A stretch of 64,000 nucleotides of DNA from Sphingobium lactosutens DS20 (GCF_000445105.1 NZ_ATDP01000090.1:40503-104502); one strand, 5' to 3'; positions 18,791 through 28,295 are shown, numbered from the stretch's first letter. Numbers and translations are program-made. Notes: generated by a model from the letters alone, not told the origin.

Positions 18791-19744
18791 TTAGGCGCTG
18801 CGAACCCGCTCGTAAACCTCCAGCCGGTCGACGCCCAGCGTGCGGTCGTCGGTCAGCCGCCAGCGACCATGCGCCTGGGCGAGGTCGCCAAGGCCGATGT
18901 CGCCGATGCCGGCCAGCCCGTCGCCGATGAGGATGGGTGCGCGATAGAGCAGCAGCCGGTCAACAAGGTCGGCGTGCAGAAAGGCCGCCGCCGCGCCCGC
19001 GCCCCCTTCGACCAGCAGATGATCGACGCGGTCGAGCGCGGCGATCGCCCCCGGCGCGCCGACCCGGTCCCACCCATCGGGCGTTGATCCGCGCGTCAAA
19101 AGGAGGCGGCGAGGCGTGCGATCCGCCAGGCCCGGCAGACGCACGTCGAGGCGCGGCGCGTCGGCGCGCAATGTGCCGCCGCCCACCAGGATTGCGTCAT
19201 GCCGCGCGCGTTCCAGATGCGCATGGGCGCGCGCCTGGGGACCGGTGATCCAGCGGCTCGCCCCATTGGCGAGCGCTATGCGCCCGTCGAGCGACAGGCC
19301 GAGTTTCAGCGTCACATGCGGCCGGCCGAGCGTTTGCCGCAGGACGAAGCCTGCCATGGCGGCGGCTGCCTCATCCGCCATCAGCCCCATGTCAACGGCC
19401 ACGCCCCGGTCGCGCAGCCAGGCCGCGCCCTGGCCATTCGTTCGGGGATCAGGATCGCGCAGCGCGATGACGACGCGCGCGACACCCGCACGCGACAGCA
19501 GGTCGGCGCAGCGCGGGCCGCGCGGGCTGAGGTGGAAACAGGGTTCCAGCGTTACATAGGCGGTGGCGCCGCGCGCTTGTTCCATCGCCTGGTCGAGCGC
19601 CTGCGCTTCGGCATGGGGGCGGCCGCCTTTTTGCGTCCAGCCGCGCCCCACGACGCGACCGTCATGCACGATCAGGCAACCGACATTGGGATTGGGGGTG
19701 GAAAGCCCGCGACCGCGTCGCGACAACGCGATCGCCGCAGCCAT
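18791..19744 (-). CDS. ribD: Bifunctional riboflavin deaminase/reductase
   Basis: RibD deaminates and then reduces the pyrimidine intermediate of riboflavin synthesis. The deaminase half has PNPNVGCLIVHDG, the zinc ligand HAEAQAL, and LEPCFHLSPRGPRCADLL with the two zinc cysteines. The reductase half, from about residue 140, has PHVTLKLGLSLDGRIALANGASRWITG (in part) and DHLLVEGGAGAAAAFL. ATG 19744 gives 317 residues, but the family usually starts about six residues earlier (DDRRYMAAA), so initiation may occur at a non-ATG codon near 19780. That frame has a CTG there, overlapping the upstream gene's stop. Confidence 0.93.
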   Translation of the reverse strand: MAAAIALSRRGRGLSTPNPNVGCLIVHDGRVVGRGWTQKGGRPHAEAQALDQAMEQARGATAYVTLEPCFHLSPRGPRCADLLSRAGVARVVIALRDPDPRTNGQGAAWLRDRGVAVDMGLMADEAAAAMAGFVLRQTLGRPHVTLKLGLSLDGRIALANGASRWITGPQARAHAHLERARHDAILVGGGTLRADAPRLDVRLPGLADRTPRRLLLTRGSTPDGWDRVGAPGAIAALDRVDHLLVEGGAGAAAAFLHADLVDRLLLYRAPILIGDGLAGIGDIGLGDLAQAHGRWRLTDDRTLGVDRLEVYERVRSA

Positions 19745-19776
19745 GTAGCGCCGGTCATCGGCGGGAGCGGGCGGTT

Positions 19777-20250
19777 TCAGGGGCGGGCAACCCCCGCCGC
19801 GCCAGGTGTGGCCGGCGCAGCCTTCTCGCTCGATTCGGCCTTCACCAGCCGGTCGTCGAGCAATTCGTTGATCGCCTTGACCGCCTGCTTGCGCTCGGCG
19901 GTGTTGCGCTTTTCCTCCTCGCGCCATTCGATGCCGAAGGCGTCGGCATAGCCCTGCATCCGCTTCTGCTGTCGCACCAGTGCCGCTTCGCGCTTGGCGA
20001 AGTCGATCTTCTGCTGGAGGATGATCGCGGCGTCGGACCGGTTGGCATCCCAGCTTTCGACATATATGATCTTGTTGCGGGTCGGCATGGTGTTGGTGTT
20101 CGCGTCGATCACGAAGGTCCAGATGATGACCCAGGTGATCGCCACCGACAGGCCGAGCAGCGGCCATTTATGCTGCCGCTGCTGCCGGAAATAGCTCCAG
20201 AAATCGCCAAGCGCATTCTTGGGGGAGACGGGACGGGGAAAGATCGCCAT
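19777..20250 (-). CDS. Single-pass membrane protein with coiled-coil-like tail, hypothetical
   Basis: This 157-residue protein is not assigned to a named family. It has a short cytoplasmic start (MAIFPRPVSPKNALGDFW), one membrane helix at about residues 30-50 (WPLLGLSVAITWVIIWTFVID), and a periplasmic tail rich in Lys, Arg, Glu and Gln (AAIILQQKIDFAKREAALVR). The tail is probably helical. The ATG at 20250 follows AGGAAGACC, better than the longer start at 20268. It overlaps the possible ribD start and is likely the first gene of the rib transcript. It might act in membrane-protein complex assembly, but nothing shows this directly. Confidence 0.7.
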   Translation of the reverse strand: MAIFPRPVSPKNALGDFWSYFRQQRQHKWPLLGLSVAITWVIIWTFVIDANTNTMPTRNKIIYVESWDANRSDAAIILQQKIDFAKREAALVRQQKRMQGYADAFGIEWREEEKRNTAERKQAVKAINELLDDRLVKAESSEKAAPATPGAAGVARP

Positions 20251-20306
20251 GGTCTTCCTATACGCCAAGGGCGGGACGGATGCAAAAACTGTCCGTCAGG
20301 GCGTGA

Positions 20307-20340
20307 CGCCGGGCCCCGCGCGACGAGGTGGGGCCCGGCG
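20307..20340. terminator. Perfect 11-bp inverted repeat after the tonB-like gene
   Basis: CGCCGGGCCCC and GGGGCCCGGCG pair perfectly around a 12-base loop, just beyond the stop of the minus-strand tonB-like gene. No T-tract follows, so strict intrinsic termination is uncertain. Confidence 0.5.
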
Positions 20341-20344
20341 GCGT

Positions 20345-21058
20345 TTAGCGATCGGTCAGGGTGAAGCGCACCGTCAGTATTTTGGTCGATGCCACGGGCG
20401 CGCCGTCGCGGGTCGCGGGACGGAAACGCCAGGCGCGCAATGCGTGGCGCTGTGTCGCGAGCCAGAAGCTGTCGTCGCTTGCCTCGATCCTTTCGATATC
20501 CGTCACCCGGCCCTGCGCGTTGATGGTGATGCGGACGGTGACGGTCCCTTCCTTTTGCTGGCGAATCATCGCGCCGGGATAGTCGGGCTGAAATGTCGGC
20601 AGCGCACGCGGATCGATGGTCGCCTGCGTCAGCACCGGTTCGGGCAAGGCGGGCGGCGGCGGCAGGACGGGCGGTAATGGAATGCGCGCATCGCCCGGCC
20701 CGGCATTGCCGATCAGTCCGCTGTCGGCCGGCGGCAGAGGAATGATGGTGTCAGGCGCGGTTGGTTGCTTTGGCAGCGGTCGGTTGGGCAAGGCGGCGTC
20801 AGGGGCAGGATCGACCTGGTCCACGGGCGGGGGCGGCGGATCGGGCGGCACGGCGTAGGTGTCGATCGGCGGGGCGGGGTTGAAACGATCGATCACCTCC
20901 CTGGGGATCAGCAGGAAAGCGGCGACCACCAGGGCATGGACCGCGACCGTGCCGCCCAATGCCAGGGGGGACTTGCGCTCTGCCCCATAGCGCAGGGACG
21001 CACCGTTGCTCTGTTCCATCATCGTCTGCGCTGATTTTGCCGTCATCATGAGTCGCAT
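20345..21058 (-). CDS. TonB-family energy transducer
   Basis: TonB proteins transmit proton-motive force from ExbB-ExbD to outer-membrane receptors. This 237-residue product has one N-terminal membrane helix (LALGGTVAVHALVVAAFLLIP) at about residues 30-52, a proline-rich spacer (PPDPPPPPVDQVDPAPD), and a C-terminal TonB domain with PTFQPDYPGAMIRQQKEGTV, VRITINAQGRVTDIERIEASDD and ALRAWRFRPATRDG. The start is ATG 21058, six bases after AGGAG. No exbB or exbD is adjacent. It is transcribed divergently from an EF-hand gene across a region with TGCAAC repeats. Confidence 0.88.
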   Translation of the reverse strand: MRLMMTAKSAQTMMEQSNGASLRYGAERKSPLALGGTVAVHALVVAAFLLIPREVIDRFNPAPPIDTYAVPPDPPPPPVDQVDPAPDAALPNRPLPKQPTAPDTIIPLPPADSGLIGNAGPGDARIPLPPVLPPPPALPEPVLTQATIDPRALPTFQPDYPGAMIRQQKEGTVTVRITINAQGRVTDIERIEASDDSFWLATQRHALRAWRFRPATRDGAPVASTKILTVRFTLTDR

Positions 21059-21142
21059 CACTGGCTCCTCTTTATCAGTTGCATCCTCTTCCGCCGGGTT
21101 CTGACCCGTGCCAAGAGAAATGATACAACATCAAATGATGAT

Positions 21143-21189
21143 ATGTTGCAACATTATTCTTCTGAGCCTGCAACATTCAGGCTGCAACG
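21143..21189. promoter_or_regulatory. TGCAAC motifs and a 12-bp palindrome between tonB and the EF-hand gene
   Basis: ATGTTGCAACAT at 21143-21154 is a perfect palindrome. The same TGCAACATT word recurs near 21170 inside an AGCCTG...CAGGCT hairpin, and TGCAAC again near 21183. The motifs lie in the divergent tonB/EF-hand intergenic region and suggest repressor binding at a shared control site. The cognate regulator is not in the window. Confidence 0.5.
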
Positions 21190-21255
21190 GGACATATGAC
21201 GGCAAAGCCTCTGTGCGAGGCGGTGGCGCATCATGGATCATCGCCAGGAGCCATC

Positions 21256-21858
21256 ATGCGTTTGCCAGTTATCCTTCTTGCCACCGGACTGATCGCGCCG
21301 TCCGTCGCCATCGCGCAGCCGCCGGGCGATGCCGGCGGTCCGTGGGCTGCGGATAGCGATCAGGACGGGCAGATCACGCGGGAGGAAATGCGCGCCTATA
21401 TGGAGCGCCGCTTCAGCCTGATGGATCCGGACGGCGACGGGCTGGTCCCGGCACAGGCGATGCAGAAGATGCTGGGGCATGAGCGGCAAGCGCGGCCTGC
21501 TGCAAAGCCCGGCCCAGGCGCCGCGCGGGGCGCACGTGGTCCGGGCGGCGGACCGGATGGCGATGGCGGTCGAGGTGGCCCAGGCGGGGCAGGTGGCCCG
21601 CCCCCTGGCGGCGAACCGCCACGCGGGAACAGGGTGGATGCCGGCCCGCCGCCGCCCCCGCCCGGGCGCGCCATGCCCTGGCCCGAAGACAGCAATGATG
21701 ACGGCCAGATATCGCGGGACGAATTTCTCGCGCCTGCGCTCGCCCTGTTCAGCGATGAGGACCAGAATGGCGATGGCGTGCTGAGCGCGGAGGAATTGCC
21801 GCCACCCCCGCTGCAGGGCGAAGCACCCGACCAGCGGGCCGCGCCGCCCACCGACTGA
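21256..21858 (+). CDS. Secreted EF-hand calcium-binding protein
   Basis: This 200-residue protein has a signal peptide (MRLPVILLATGLIAPSVAIA) and four EF-hand-like loops: DSDQDGQITREE, DPDGDGLVPAQA, DSNDDGQISRDE and DEDQNGDGVLSAEE. The two pairs flank a low-complexity Pro/Gly/Ala-rich linker of about 70 residues. It is probably a periplasmic or outer-membrane-associated calcium binder. The start at ATG 21256 is chosen because of the signal peptide and the AGGAG five to six bases upstream. It is divergent from the tonB-like gene and converges on the DUF445 gene. Confidence 0.82.
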   Translation: MRLPVILLATGLIAPSVAIAQPPGDAGGPWAADSDQDGQITREEMRAYMERRFSLMDPDGDGLVPAQAMQKMLGHERQARPAAKPGPGAARGARGPGGGPDGDGGRGGPGGAGGPPPGGEPPRGNRVDAGPPPPPPGRAMPWPEDSNDDGQISRDEFLAPALALFSDEDQNGDGVLSAEELPPPPLQGEAPDQRAAPPTD

Positions 21859-21920
21859 TTTTCGGTTCGATCAGGGACCGCCGCCTGACTCTCTCCTCTG
21901 CGCGGCCGGTCCCGCCGGGG

Positions 21921-21941
21921 CGCACCGATTGGCCCGGTGCG
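21921..21941. terminator. Hairpin between convergent EF-hand and DUF445 genes
   Basis: CGCACCG and CGGTGCG pair around a 7-base loop, flanked by GGGG and TCCC that could lengthen the stem. It lies between convergent genes. No T-tract is present, so its role as a terminator is tentative. Confidence 0.4.
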
Positions 21942-21956
21942 TCCCGGCTCCGTTCG

Positions 21957-23222
21957 TCACAGCAGCGTGTCGATGGCGTGAATGGCAAGGCCGACCAGAC
22001 CGCCGACCAGCGTGCCGTTTATGCGGATATATTGCAGGTCGCGTCCGACCGCATGTTCAAGGCGGGTGGTGACGGTGCCCGCATCCCATCCGCGCACCGT
22101 ATCGCTGACGAGGCGCACAATCGCATCGCCATAGCTGGCGGTCGCGCCCACCGCCGCGCGCCGCACGAAGCGATTGATGACGAGCCGCAGCCGCGCTTCC
22201 TGTTGCAAGGTGCCGCCCAGCGCGCGCAGCGCCTCGCCCAGCCGTCCGGCCATGGCGCGACCGGGATCGCGCACCGCGCGCAGCAAGCCGGCGCGCGCCT
22301 GTTCCCACAAGCCGTCGATCCAGCGCTGCATCGCCGGATTGTCGAGGATTTCGTCGCGGATGCCCGCGACCTTTGCCTGCATGTCCAGGTCATATTGCAG
22401 GTCGAAGGCGAGCTTGGCCATGCCCTCCTCCGCCTTCAGCCGCAGCGGATGGCCGGGGTCCTGCGCCATTTCGGCGAGCAGCTTGCGCAGGCCCGACAGG
22501 ATGGCGTCGGCCAGATTTTCGTCCAGCCCGGTCCAGCGCAGCACCTTGCCCGCGCGGTCATGCACCATCTGGCGGATGAGATGCTCGTTCGCTTCGAGCG
22601 TGCGGTCGGCCCAGTGGATGATGCCATCCATGACCGGGCCGTGGCGGCCGTCGCGCATCGCCGCCTCGATCGCCTGACCGGCGAGCGGCGCGATATTGAT
22701 GGCGCGCAGCCGCTGGCCGATCGCGCCCTTGACCATGCCGCCCAGCCGTTCCTGGTCGAGCGCTTCCAATATGTCCGCGATCAGGCGCGATGCGCCCTCC
22801 CGCAGTCGACCGTCGCCGCCCGACGGGCTGGCCAGGAAGCGACCGGCCGCCGCGGCCACGTCCATATGCTGCATCCGCCGCGCGACGACGGCGGGGGTGA
22901 GGAAATTGTCGCGCAGGAAGATGGCGAGCGTGTCGCCGATCCGGTCCTTGTTGCGCGGGATGATCGCGGTGTGCGGAATGGGGAGGCCGAGCGGGTGGCG
23001 GAACAGGGCCGTCACCGCGAACCAGTCCGCCAGGCCGCCCACCATCGCGGCTTCGGCAAAGGCCTGGACGAAGCCGATTGCGGGATGAAGATGGACGGTC
23101 GCGCGCGCAAGGATGAACAGCAGCGCCATCGCGACCAGCATGCCCGTCGCCATGATCCGCATGCGCCGCGCCGGATGGGAAGCAGGGGCCAGTGGGGGGC
23201 GGGGCGCGGCGAGCAGCTTCAT
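21957..23222 (-). CDS. DUF445 family membrane-associated protein
   Basis: This 421-residue protein resembles the DUF445 (YjiN-like) family. It has a hydrophobic segment near residue 28 (IMATGMLVAMALLFILARATV) and another near its C-terminus (GTLVGGLVGLAIHAIDTLL), with a long helical middle between them. Family landmarks are GFVQAFAEAAMVGGLADWFAVTALFRHPLGLPIPHTAIIPRNKDRIGDTL (quoted in two parts in the family: EAAMVGGLADWFAVTALFR and PIPHTAIIPRNKDRIG). The function is unknown. It is followed by an 83-base gap and then the RND permease on the same strand, so it may be distal in the efflux transcript or independent. Confidence 0.85.
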   Translation of the reverse strand: MKLLAAPRPPLAPASHPARRMRIMATGMLVAMALLFILARATVHLHPAIGFVQAFAEAAMVGGLADWFAVTALFRHPLGLPIPHTAIIPRNKDRIGDTLAIFLRDNFLTPAVVARRMQHMDVAAAAGRFLASPSGGDGRLREGASRLIADILEALDQERLGGMVKGAIGQRLRAINIAPLAGQAIEAAMRDGRHGPVMDGIIHWADRTLEANEHLIRQMVHDRAGKVLRWTGLDENLADAILSGLRKLLAEMAQDPGHPLRLKAEEGMAKLAFDLQYDLDMQAKVAGIRDEILDNPAMQRWIDGLWEQARAGLLRAVRDPGRAMAGRLGEALRALGGTLQQEARLRLVINRFVRRAAVGATASYGDAIVRLVSDTVRGWDAGTVTTRLEHAVGRDLQYIRINGTLVGGLVGLAIHAIDTLL

Positions 23223-23305
23223 GGGCGGGAAACGGTTACGCGCCCGTTTCGTTCAGGCAAGCCTCTCTTTTGGTCCAAGAGTCACTGCCGCCTGGCCGGC
23301 CGCGC

Positions 23306-26300
23306 TCATTCGGCGGGCGCATGGCCCGGCACCGGCCGCCCGTCATCACCGGGCTTGTAGGTCAGCAGGCCACGGCCGAGGCGCGGACCGACCCAGCTTT
23401 CAAGACCAATCGCCAGGCTGAACACCGCCGGCACGATGACCAGCGTCAGGATGGTCGACAGGATAAGGCCGCCGATCACGGTGATGCCCATGGGCGCGCG
23501 CCAGGCCGCATCGCCCGACAGCGACAGGGCGGTGGGCACCATGCCCGCGACCATGGCGACCGTGGTCATGACGATCGGCTGGGCGCGCTTGTGGCCGGCG
23601 TCGATGATTGCTTCCTTCTTGGGCACGCCCTTTTCCATTTCCTCGAGCGCGAAGTCGATGACGAGGATGGAGTTCTTTGCAACGATCCCCAGCAGCATCA
23701 GCAGGCCGATGAAGACGGGCATCGACAGCGGTTGCCCAGCGACATGCAGCGCCAGCGCCCCGCCAAGCGGCGCCAGCAACAGCGAGCCAAGGTTGACGAA
23801 GGGCGGCATGATCCGTTTGTACAGCAGGACCAGCACAGCGAGCACCAGCAACACGCCAGAAAAGACGGCGATCACGAAATTCTGAAGCATTTCCAGCTGC
23901 CATTTGGCGTCGCCCGCATTGATTTTCTGCACGCCCTGAATGCGGCCTTCGTTGATCGCCTTCATCGTCGGCAGTGCGTTGATTTTCGTCATCGCCTGGC
24001 TGGTGACGAGGCCGGGGGCGAGGTCGGCGCCGACGACGATGCGGCGGATCTGGTTGTAGCGGCGAATCTGGGTTGGGCCGGCGCCAAAGCTGATATTGGC
24101 CACTACGCGCAGCGGCACGGTGCCGCCCGACACGGTGGGGACGGGCATGTTCTGAATCGTCGACAGGTCGCGCCGGCTGTCTTCGGAAAGGGACACGCGG
24201 ATCGGGATCTGGCGGTCCGACAGCGAGAATTTGGCGACATTCTGGTCGATATCGCCGATCGTGGCGATACGGATCGACTGGCTGAGTGCCGCCGTCGTCA
24301 CGCCCATGCTGGCGGCGAGGTCCATGCGCGGCTTGATGATGATTTCGGGCCGCTGCATGTCGCCCTGGACGCGCGGGTCGCGCAGTTCCTTGAGGCCCTT
24401 CATTTCCCCGACCAGCTTGTTGGCGGTGCGTTCCAGCAGCGCCGGATCGTCCGATCCGAACATCATGATGACGTCGCGACCAAAGCCGCCGCCTGATTGC
24501 GACTGGAAATTGACGCGCGCGTCGGCGATCGTCTGGAATTTGGGCGCGACCTTGCGTTCCCATTCCACCGACGTCATCGGCCGGTCTTTCTTGAGCGTCA
24601 GGAAAATATCGGCGCTGGTGGGATTGATGTCGGCAAAGGCGGCTTCGACCGTCTGCGTGTCGGCCGCCAGCATGTCGGCGACCTTGCGCGTGATCGCGGT
24701 GGTCTGTTCCAGCGTGCTGCCCGGCACGGTTTCGATCTTCACCTGGCTGAAATCGGTGTTGATCGTCGGCTGGAACGTCATGGGCAACGTGGCGAAGGCG
24801 GCGATCGTGGCGATGAAGGCCAGGATGCCCGCGCCTAGCGTCCAGACGCGGTGGTCGGTGAAAAAGCCCGCCAGGTGATTGCGCACGCCGCCACGCGCGT
24901 GGCGCGCCTTGGCCCTGCGGTCTTCGAGCGACCAGCGCAGCACGCCCATATAGCGGTCCATCATCCAGCCTTCGCCATGGCTCGCTTCACCATGGGCCTT
25001 GAGGAAATAGGCCGCGACCATGGGGGTGATAAGCCGCGCCACGGCAAGGCTCATCAGCACCGACACGACCACGGTCATGCCGAACTGAATGAAGAACTGG
25101 CCGGCAAGGCCCGGCATCAACGCGACGGGCAGGAAGACTGCGACAATCGCCATGGTGGTGGCCAGCACGGCGAGGCCGATCTCGTCCGCAGCGTCGATCG
25201 ACGCCTGATAGGCGGATTTGCCCATGCGCATGTGGCGCACGATATTTTCGATCTCCACGATCGCGTCATCGACCAGCACGCCCGCGACCAGGCTCAATGC
25301 CAGCAGCGAGATGCCGTTCAGCGTAAAGCCCATCATGTCCATGAACCAGAAGGACGGGATGGCCGACAGAGGAATGGCCAGCGCGGAAATCATCGTCGCG
25401 CGCCAGTCGCGCAGGAACAGGAAGACGATGACGACAGCGAGCACCGCGCCTTCGATCATCGCCGACATGGCGCTGTGATACTGACCGCGCGTATATTCGA
25501 CGCTGCTGTAAAGCTGCTTGTACTGGACCTTGGGATTTTCCTTTTTCAGCTGGTCCAGCACCTTCATCGCTTCGTCATAAACGGTGACGTCCGAAGACCC
25601 CTTGGCCTTGGCGATGCTGAAGCTTGTCACCTGACGGCCGTTCATCAACGACAGGCTGCGCTGTTCGGCATACATGTCGCGCACGGTGGCAAGGTCGGCG
25701 AGCTTGACGGTACGGCCGCCGGAAATGGCGATCTGGGTTTCGCCCAGCGCGGTGGCGTTGCGGGCGTTGCCCAGCACGCGGATCGATTGTTCGGCGCCCG
25801 CGATTTCGGTGCGGCCGCCCGCCGAATTGATGTTCACCTGTTGCAGTTGCGCATTCACCTGCGCGGCGGTGATGCCATAGGCCTGGAGCTTGGCGGGATC
25901 GAGGATCACGCGGATTTCGCGGCTGACGCCGCCGCCGCGATTGACCGCCGCCATGCCGCTGATGCTCAGCAGGCGCTTGGCGATGGTGTTGTCCACATAC
26001 CAGGACAGTTCCTCCAGCGTCATGTCGGTCGCTTCGGCGCTGAAATAGGCGATTGGGCCGCCATCCACGTCGATGCGCTGGACCTGTGGTTCCAATATGC
26101 CCTGTGGCAGGTCGCTGCGGATCTGATCAACGGCATTCTTGACGTCGTTGACCGCGCGGTCGACCGGGGTGCCGATCTGGAACTGGACGTTGGTGAGCGA
26201 CTGGCCTTCGGACGCGAAGGAGGTGATGTCCTCCACCCCGCTGATGCCTCGGACGGCAGCCTCGACGCGCTGCGTGACCTGGGTTTCCAGCTCGGTCGGT

Positions 26301-26473
26301 GCGGCGCCCGGCTGGACGACGGTGACGCTGACCATGGGGAAGCTGACGTCGGGATTCTGGTTCACGTCCATCCGCATGAAGCTGACGACGCCCGCCAGCA
26401 CCAGGGCGGCGAACAGCACCAGCGGCGTCACCGGATTACGGATCGACCATGCGGAAATGTTGCGAAAGTTCAT
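23306..26473 (-). CDS. RND efflux transporter permease, AcrB-like
   Basis: This 1055-residue inner-membrane pump is of the HAE-1 (AcrB) type: it uses the proton gradient to export drugs or hydrophobic compounds. It shows the 12-helix layout, with a first helix at [17 protein letters not shown], a large periplasmic loop, and the proton-relay pair in [19 protein letters not shown] near residue 405. The second half repeats the plan with [18 protein letters not shown] and VVAPL-type helices, ending in [16 protein letters not shown]. The adaptor gene lies 78 bases upstream on the same strand. No outer-membrane factor gene is adjacent, so the pump probably uses a TolC homologue encoded elsewhere. 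Confidence 0.93.
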   Translation of the reverse strand: MNFRNISAWSIRNPVTPLVLFAALVLAGVVSFMRMDVNQNPDVSFPMVSVTVVQPGAAPTELETQVTQRVEAAVRGISGVEDITSFASEGQSLTNVQFQIGTPVDRAVNDVKNAVDQIRSDLPQGILEPQVQRIDVDGGPIAYFSAEATDMTLEELSWYVDNTIAKRLLSISGMAAVNRGGGVSREIRVILDPAKLQAYGITAAQVNAQLQQVNINSAGGRTEIAGAEQSIRVLGNARNATALGETQIAISGGRTVKLADLATVRDMYAEQRSLSLMNGRQVTSFSIAKAKGSSDVTVYDEAMKVLDQLKKENPKVQYKQLYSSVEYTRGQYHSAMSAMIEGAVLAVVIVFLFLRDWRATMISALAIPLSAIPSFWFMDMMGFTLNGISLLALSLVAGVLVDDAIVEIENIVRHMRMGKSAYQASIDAADEIGLAVLATTMAIVAVFLPVALMPGLAGQFFIQFGMTVVVSVLMSLAVARLITPMVAAYFLKAHGEASHGEGWMMDRYMGVLRWSLEDRRAKARHARGGVRNHLAGFFTDHRVWTLGAGILAFIATIAAFATLPMTFQPTINTDFSQVKIETVPGSTLEQTTAITRKVADMLAADTQTVEAAFADINPTSADIFLTLKKDRPMTSVEWERKVAPKFQTIADARVNFQSQSGGGFGRDVIMMFGSDDPALLERTANKLVGEMKGLKELRDPRVQGDMQRPEIIIKPRMDLAASMGVTTAALSQSIRIATIGDIDQNVAKFSLSDRQIPIRVSLSEDSRRDLSTIQNMPVPTVSGGTVPLRVVANISFGAGPTQIRRYNQIRRIVVGADLAPGLVTSQAMTKINALPTMKAINEGRIQGVQKINAGDAKWQLEMLQNFVIAVFSGVLLVLAVLVLLYKRIMPPFVNLGSLLLAPLGGALALHVAGQPLSMPVFIGLLMLLGIVAKNSILVIDFALEEMEKGVPKKEAIIDAGHKRAQPIVMTTVAMVAGMVPTALSLSGDAAWRAPMGITVIGGLILSTILTLVIVPAVFSLAIGLESWVGPRLGRGLLTYKPGDDGRPVPGHAPAE

Positions 26474-26551
26474 GACGCGCTTCCTTCACCGACCGCCAAC
26501 CTTGGCGATCGCCTTGTCTGTCCTTGCCGGGCCGAGATCGACCCTGTCGCC

Positions 26552-27721
26552 TCAGCGACCCTTCGCCAGTTCCGGCTTCACCTTCTGCCCCGGCGTCAGG
26601 AAGGCGCCGGCCGAGGTCACGATCTTTTCAGCGCCTGTGATGCCGCTGGTGATGGCGACGCCCTCATCGGACACCTGACCCACCGTGACATTGCGCCGTT
26701 CGACCTGATTCTTGCCATTGACGATGTAGACGAAACTGCCCTTGGGATCGCTCTGCACCGCCGATTCCGGCAGCAGCGGGGCGCTGCCCGATCCGCTGGT
26801 GATCGTGGCGGAGGCAAAGCCGCCCGGGCGGACCGCCTTGCTGTAGGGAATGGCGATGCGCGCGATGCCCTGGCGCGTCTGGGGATCGACCACGGGCGAC
26901 ACCTGCCAGACGCGACCCGTCAGCTGCACATCGCTGCCAATGGGGGTGATGACGGCGCTGTTGCCGGGACGCAGCGTTGCGAGGTCACCCTCCGCGACCT
27001 GCGCCTGCATTTCCATCTCGCCGCCCTTGGCCATGCGGAACAGCACGCCGCTGCCCGCCTGCACGATCTGGCCCGGCTCGACCGACCGTGTCAGCACCAG
27101 TCCGGCGGCCGGCGCGCGAATATCCAGTCGGCCCGTGCGCGCGCGTTGTTCGGCCAGCTGCGCCTGGGCGACGCGCACGCGCGCCTCCGCCTGGTCGCGG
27201 GTGGCGGTGCGCTGGTCGATGTCGGCGGCGCTGATGAAGCCGCGGCCGACCAGCGCCTTGGCGCGATCAAGCTGCGCCTGGGCGAGCTTGGCGTCGGCGC
27301 GGGCGACCTCGACCTGCGCCGCGAGCGAGCGCACCTGTTCGCTCTGCACCGACCGTTCGATCGTCGCGAGCGTCTGGCCCGCCTTCACCCAGTCGCCCGG
27401 CTGCACCAGAACGCGGCTGACCATGCCGCCTTCGCCCACGACGCCGACCGGCATGTCGACGCGCGCGGCGAGCGAGCCCGTCGCGCGCACGGTCCGGGCG
27501 ACCGTCGACTGGCCGGGGCTGGTGACGGTGACGACCGGCGCGACCGCGCCCGGCGCAGGCGTCGCGGCAGGATCACCGCCGCGCATCGAAATGGCGGCGG
27601 CGACCGCGATCAGCGCAACGACGACACCAGCGCCGATGATGAGCTTCTTCCTGCTGCGGCGCCGATCATCCCCGTCCATGATGATTGCCGAGTCGCCCAG
27701 CAGCTGGGTTTCGTAGTTCAT
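26552..27721 (-). CDS. RND efflux periplasmic adaptor subunit
   Basis: This 389-residue membrane-fusion protein links the RND permease to an outer-membrane channel. A single N-terminal membrane anchor (LIIGAGVVVALIAVAAAISM) is at about residues 27-46. The lipoyl-type half (VVTVTSPGQSTVARTVRATG, VSRVLVQPGDWVKAGQTLATIE) is followed by an alpha-hairpin (RAKALVGRGFISAADIDQRTA), then IRAPAAGLVLTRSVEPGQIV and a beta-barrel with a membrane-proximal end. It is the first gene of the efflux operon, with a palindromic operator 42 bases upstream of its start. Confidence 0.9.
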   Translation of the reverse strand: MNYETQLLGDSAIIMDGDDRRRSRKKLIIGAGVVVALIAVAAAISMRGGDPAATPAPGAVAPVVTVTSPGQSTVARTVRATGSLAARVDMPVGVVGEGGMVSRVLVQPGDWVKAGQTLATIERSVQSEQVRSLAAQVEVARADAKLAQAQLDRAKALVGRGFISAADIDQRTATRDQAEARVRVAQAQLAEQRARTGRLDIRAPAAGLVLTRSVEPGQIVQAGSGVLFRMAKGGEMEMQAQVAEGDLATLRPGNSAVITPIGSDVQLTGRVWQVSPVVDPQTRQGIARIAIPYSKAVRPGGFASATITSGSGSAPLLPESAVQSDPKGSFVYIVNGKNQVERRNVTVGQVSDEGVAITSGITGAEKIVTSAGAFLTPGQKVKPELAKGR

Positions 27722-27762
27722 GCCGATTCCATCTCTCCGGCGCTTTGCCCCTGTTGGCGACT

Positions 27763-27782
27763 GTGTTATATGAATATATCAC
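27763..27782. promoter_or_regulatory. Imperfect palindrome upstream of the RND operon
   Basis: GTGTTATATGAATATATCAC reads almost the same on both strands (GTG...CAC arms with mismatches near the centre). It overlaps an AT-rich stretch suitable for a -10 region and sits upstream of the adaptor gene. It resembles a TetR- or MarR-type operator, but no regulator gene is nearby. The rest of 27783-27984 has a small hairpin near 27790 and no clear gene. Confidence 0.5.
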
Positions 27783-27984
27783 CTGCCTCAAGCCCATTTA
27801 TCATGGGGGCAGGGGAGAGGGCAAAGCGATAATGTGACCGTCCGGCCAGACCCGATCGGGCCTTTCGTCATGGCGACGCCATAGCACGGGCTGGACCGTT
27901 TCGATAGCGCATCGACTTGCCAACCGCGCGCTTTTGTGGCGCTATCCGCGCGGGTCGCATATTCAGGCATGAGGGGAGTGCGTC

Positions 27985-28233
27985 ATGGACGTGCTGGGGT
28001 GGATTGTCATCGGCCTACTTGCGGGCGTGGTGGCGGGTTTCCGGATGCCGGCGCGCGATCCGGGCGGTCATGTGGTGAGGATTTTGCTGGGGATCGCGGG
28101 CGCGTTGCTGGGAGGCTTCATGGGAAGACTGATGGGGCTTTACGGCGCGGATCAGAGAGCGGGTTTTATTGCGGCTTTAATGGGATCGGCGGCGATCTTG
28201 ATATTGTATCGGCTGACTATCGCCCGGCGTTAA
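27985..28233 (+). CDS. Small GlsB/YeaQ-like membrane protein
   Basis: This 82-residue protein is hydrophobic with three predicted helices: WIVIGLLAGVVAGFRM, ILLGIAGALLGGFMGRLMG and FIAALMGSAAILILYRLTIA. The GLLAG and GIAGALLGGF glycine pattern is that of the transglycosylase-associated (GlsB/YeaQ/YmgE) family, whose members are linked to stress but have no proven biochemical role. It diverges from the usual sequence more than the neighbouring convergent paralogue at 28296-28550. The start is the ATG at 27985. Confidence 0.7.
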   Translation: MDVLGWIVIGLLAGVVAGFRMPARDPGGHVVRILLGIAGALLGGFMGRLMGLYGADQRAGFIAALMGSAAILILYRLTIARR

Positions 28234-28241
28234 GCGCACGC

Positions 28242-28274
28242 AAAAAAGGCCGCGCCCGGCGGGCGCGGCCTTTT
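28242..28274. terminator. Bidirectional terminator between the two GlsB-like genes
   Basis: AAAAAAGGCCGCGCCC and GGGCGCGGCCTTTT form a strong GC stem bounded by A-tract and T-tract. It can end transcripts from both convergent small membrane-protein genes. Confidence 0.85.
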
Positions 28275-28295
28275 AGGATTAAGGCGCTTTCGCGC

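Noticed and set aside
20251..20344. FMN riboswitch upstream of the rib genes
   Set aside because: No RFN-element consensus is visible here or before ribBX; a palindromic operator is seen instead.
24851..27832. Plus-strand ORF of 993 codons opposite the RND genes
   Set aside because: It spans two well-supported minus-strand genes and the gap between them, and its protein is low-complexity His/Arg/Asp-rich sequence.
27788..27970. 60-codon minus-strand ORF upstream of the RND adaptor
   Set aside because: It overlaps a hairpin and promoter region, has no ribosome site and no recognisable protein character.
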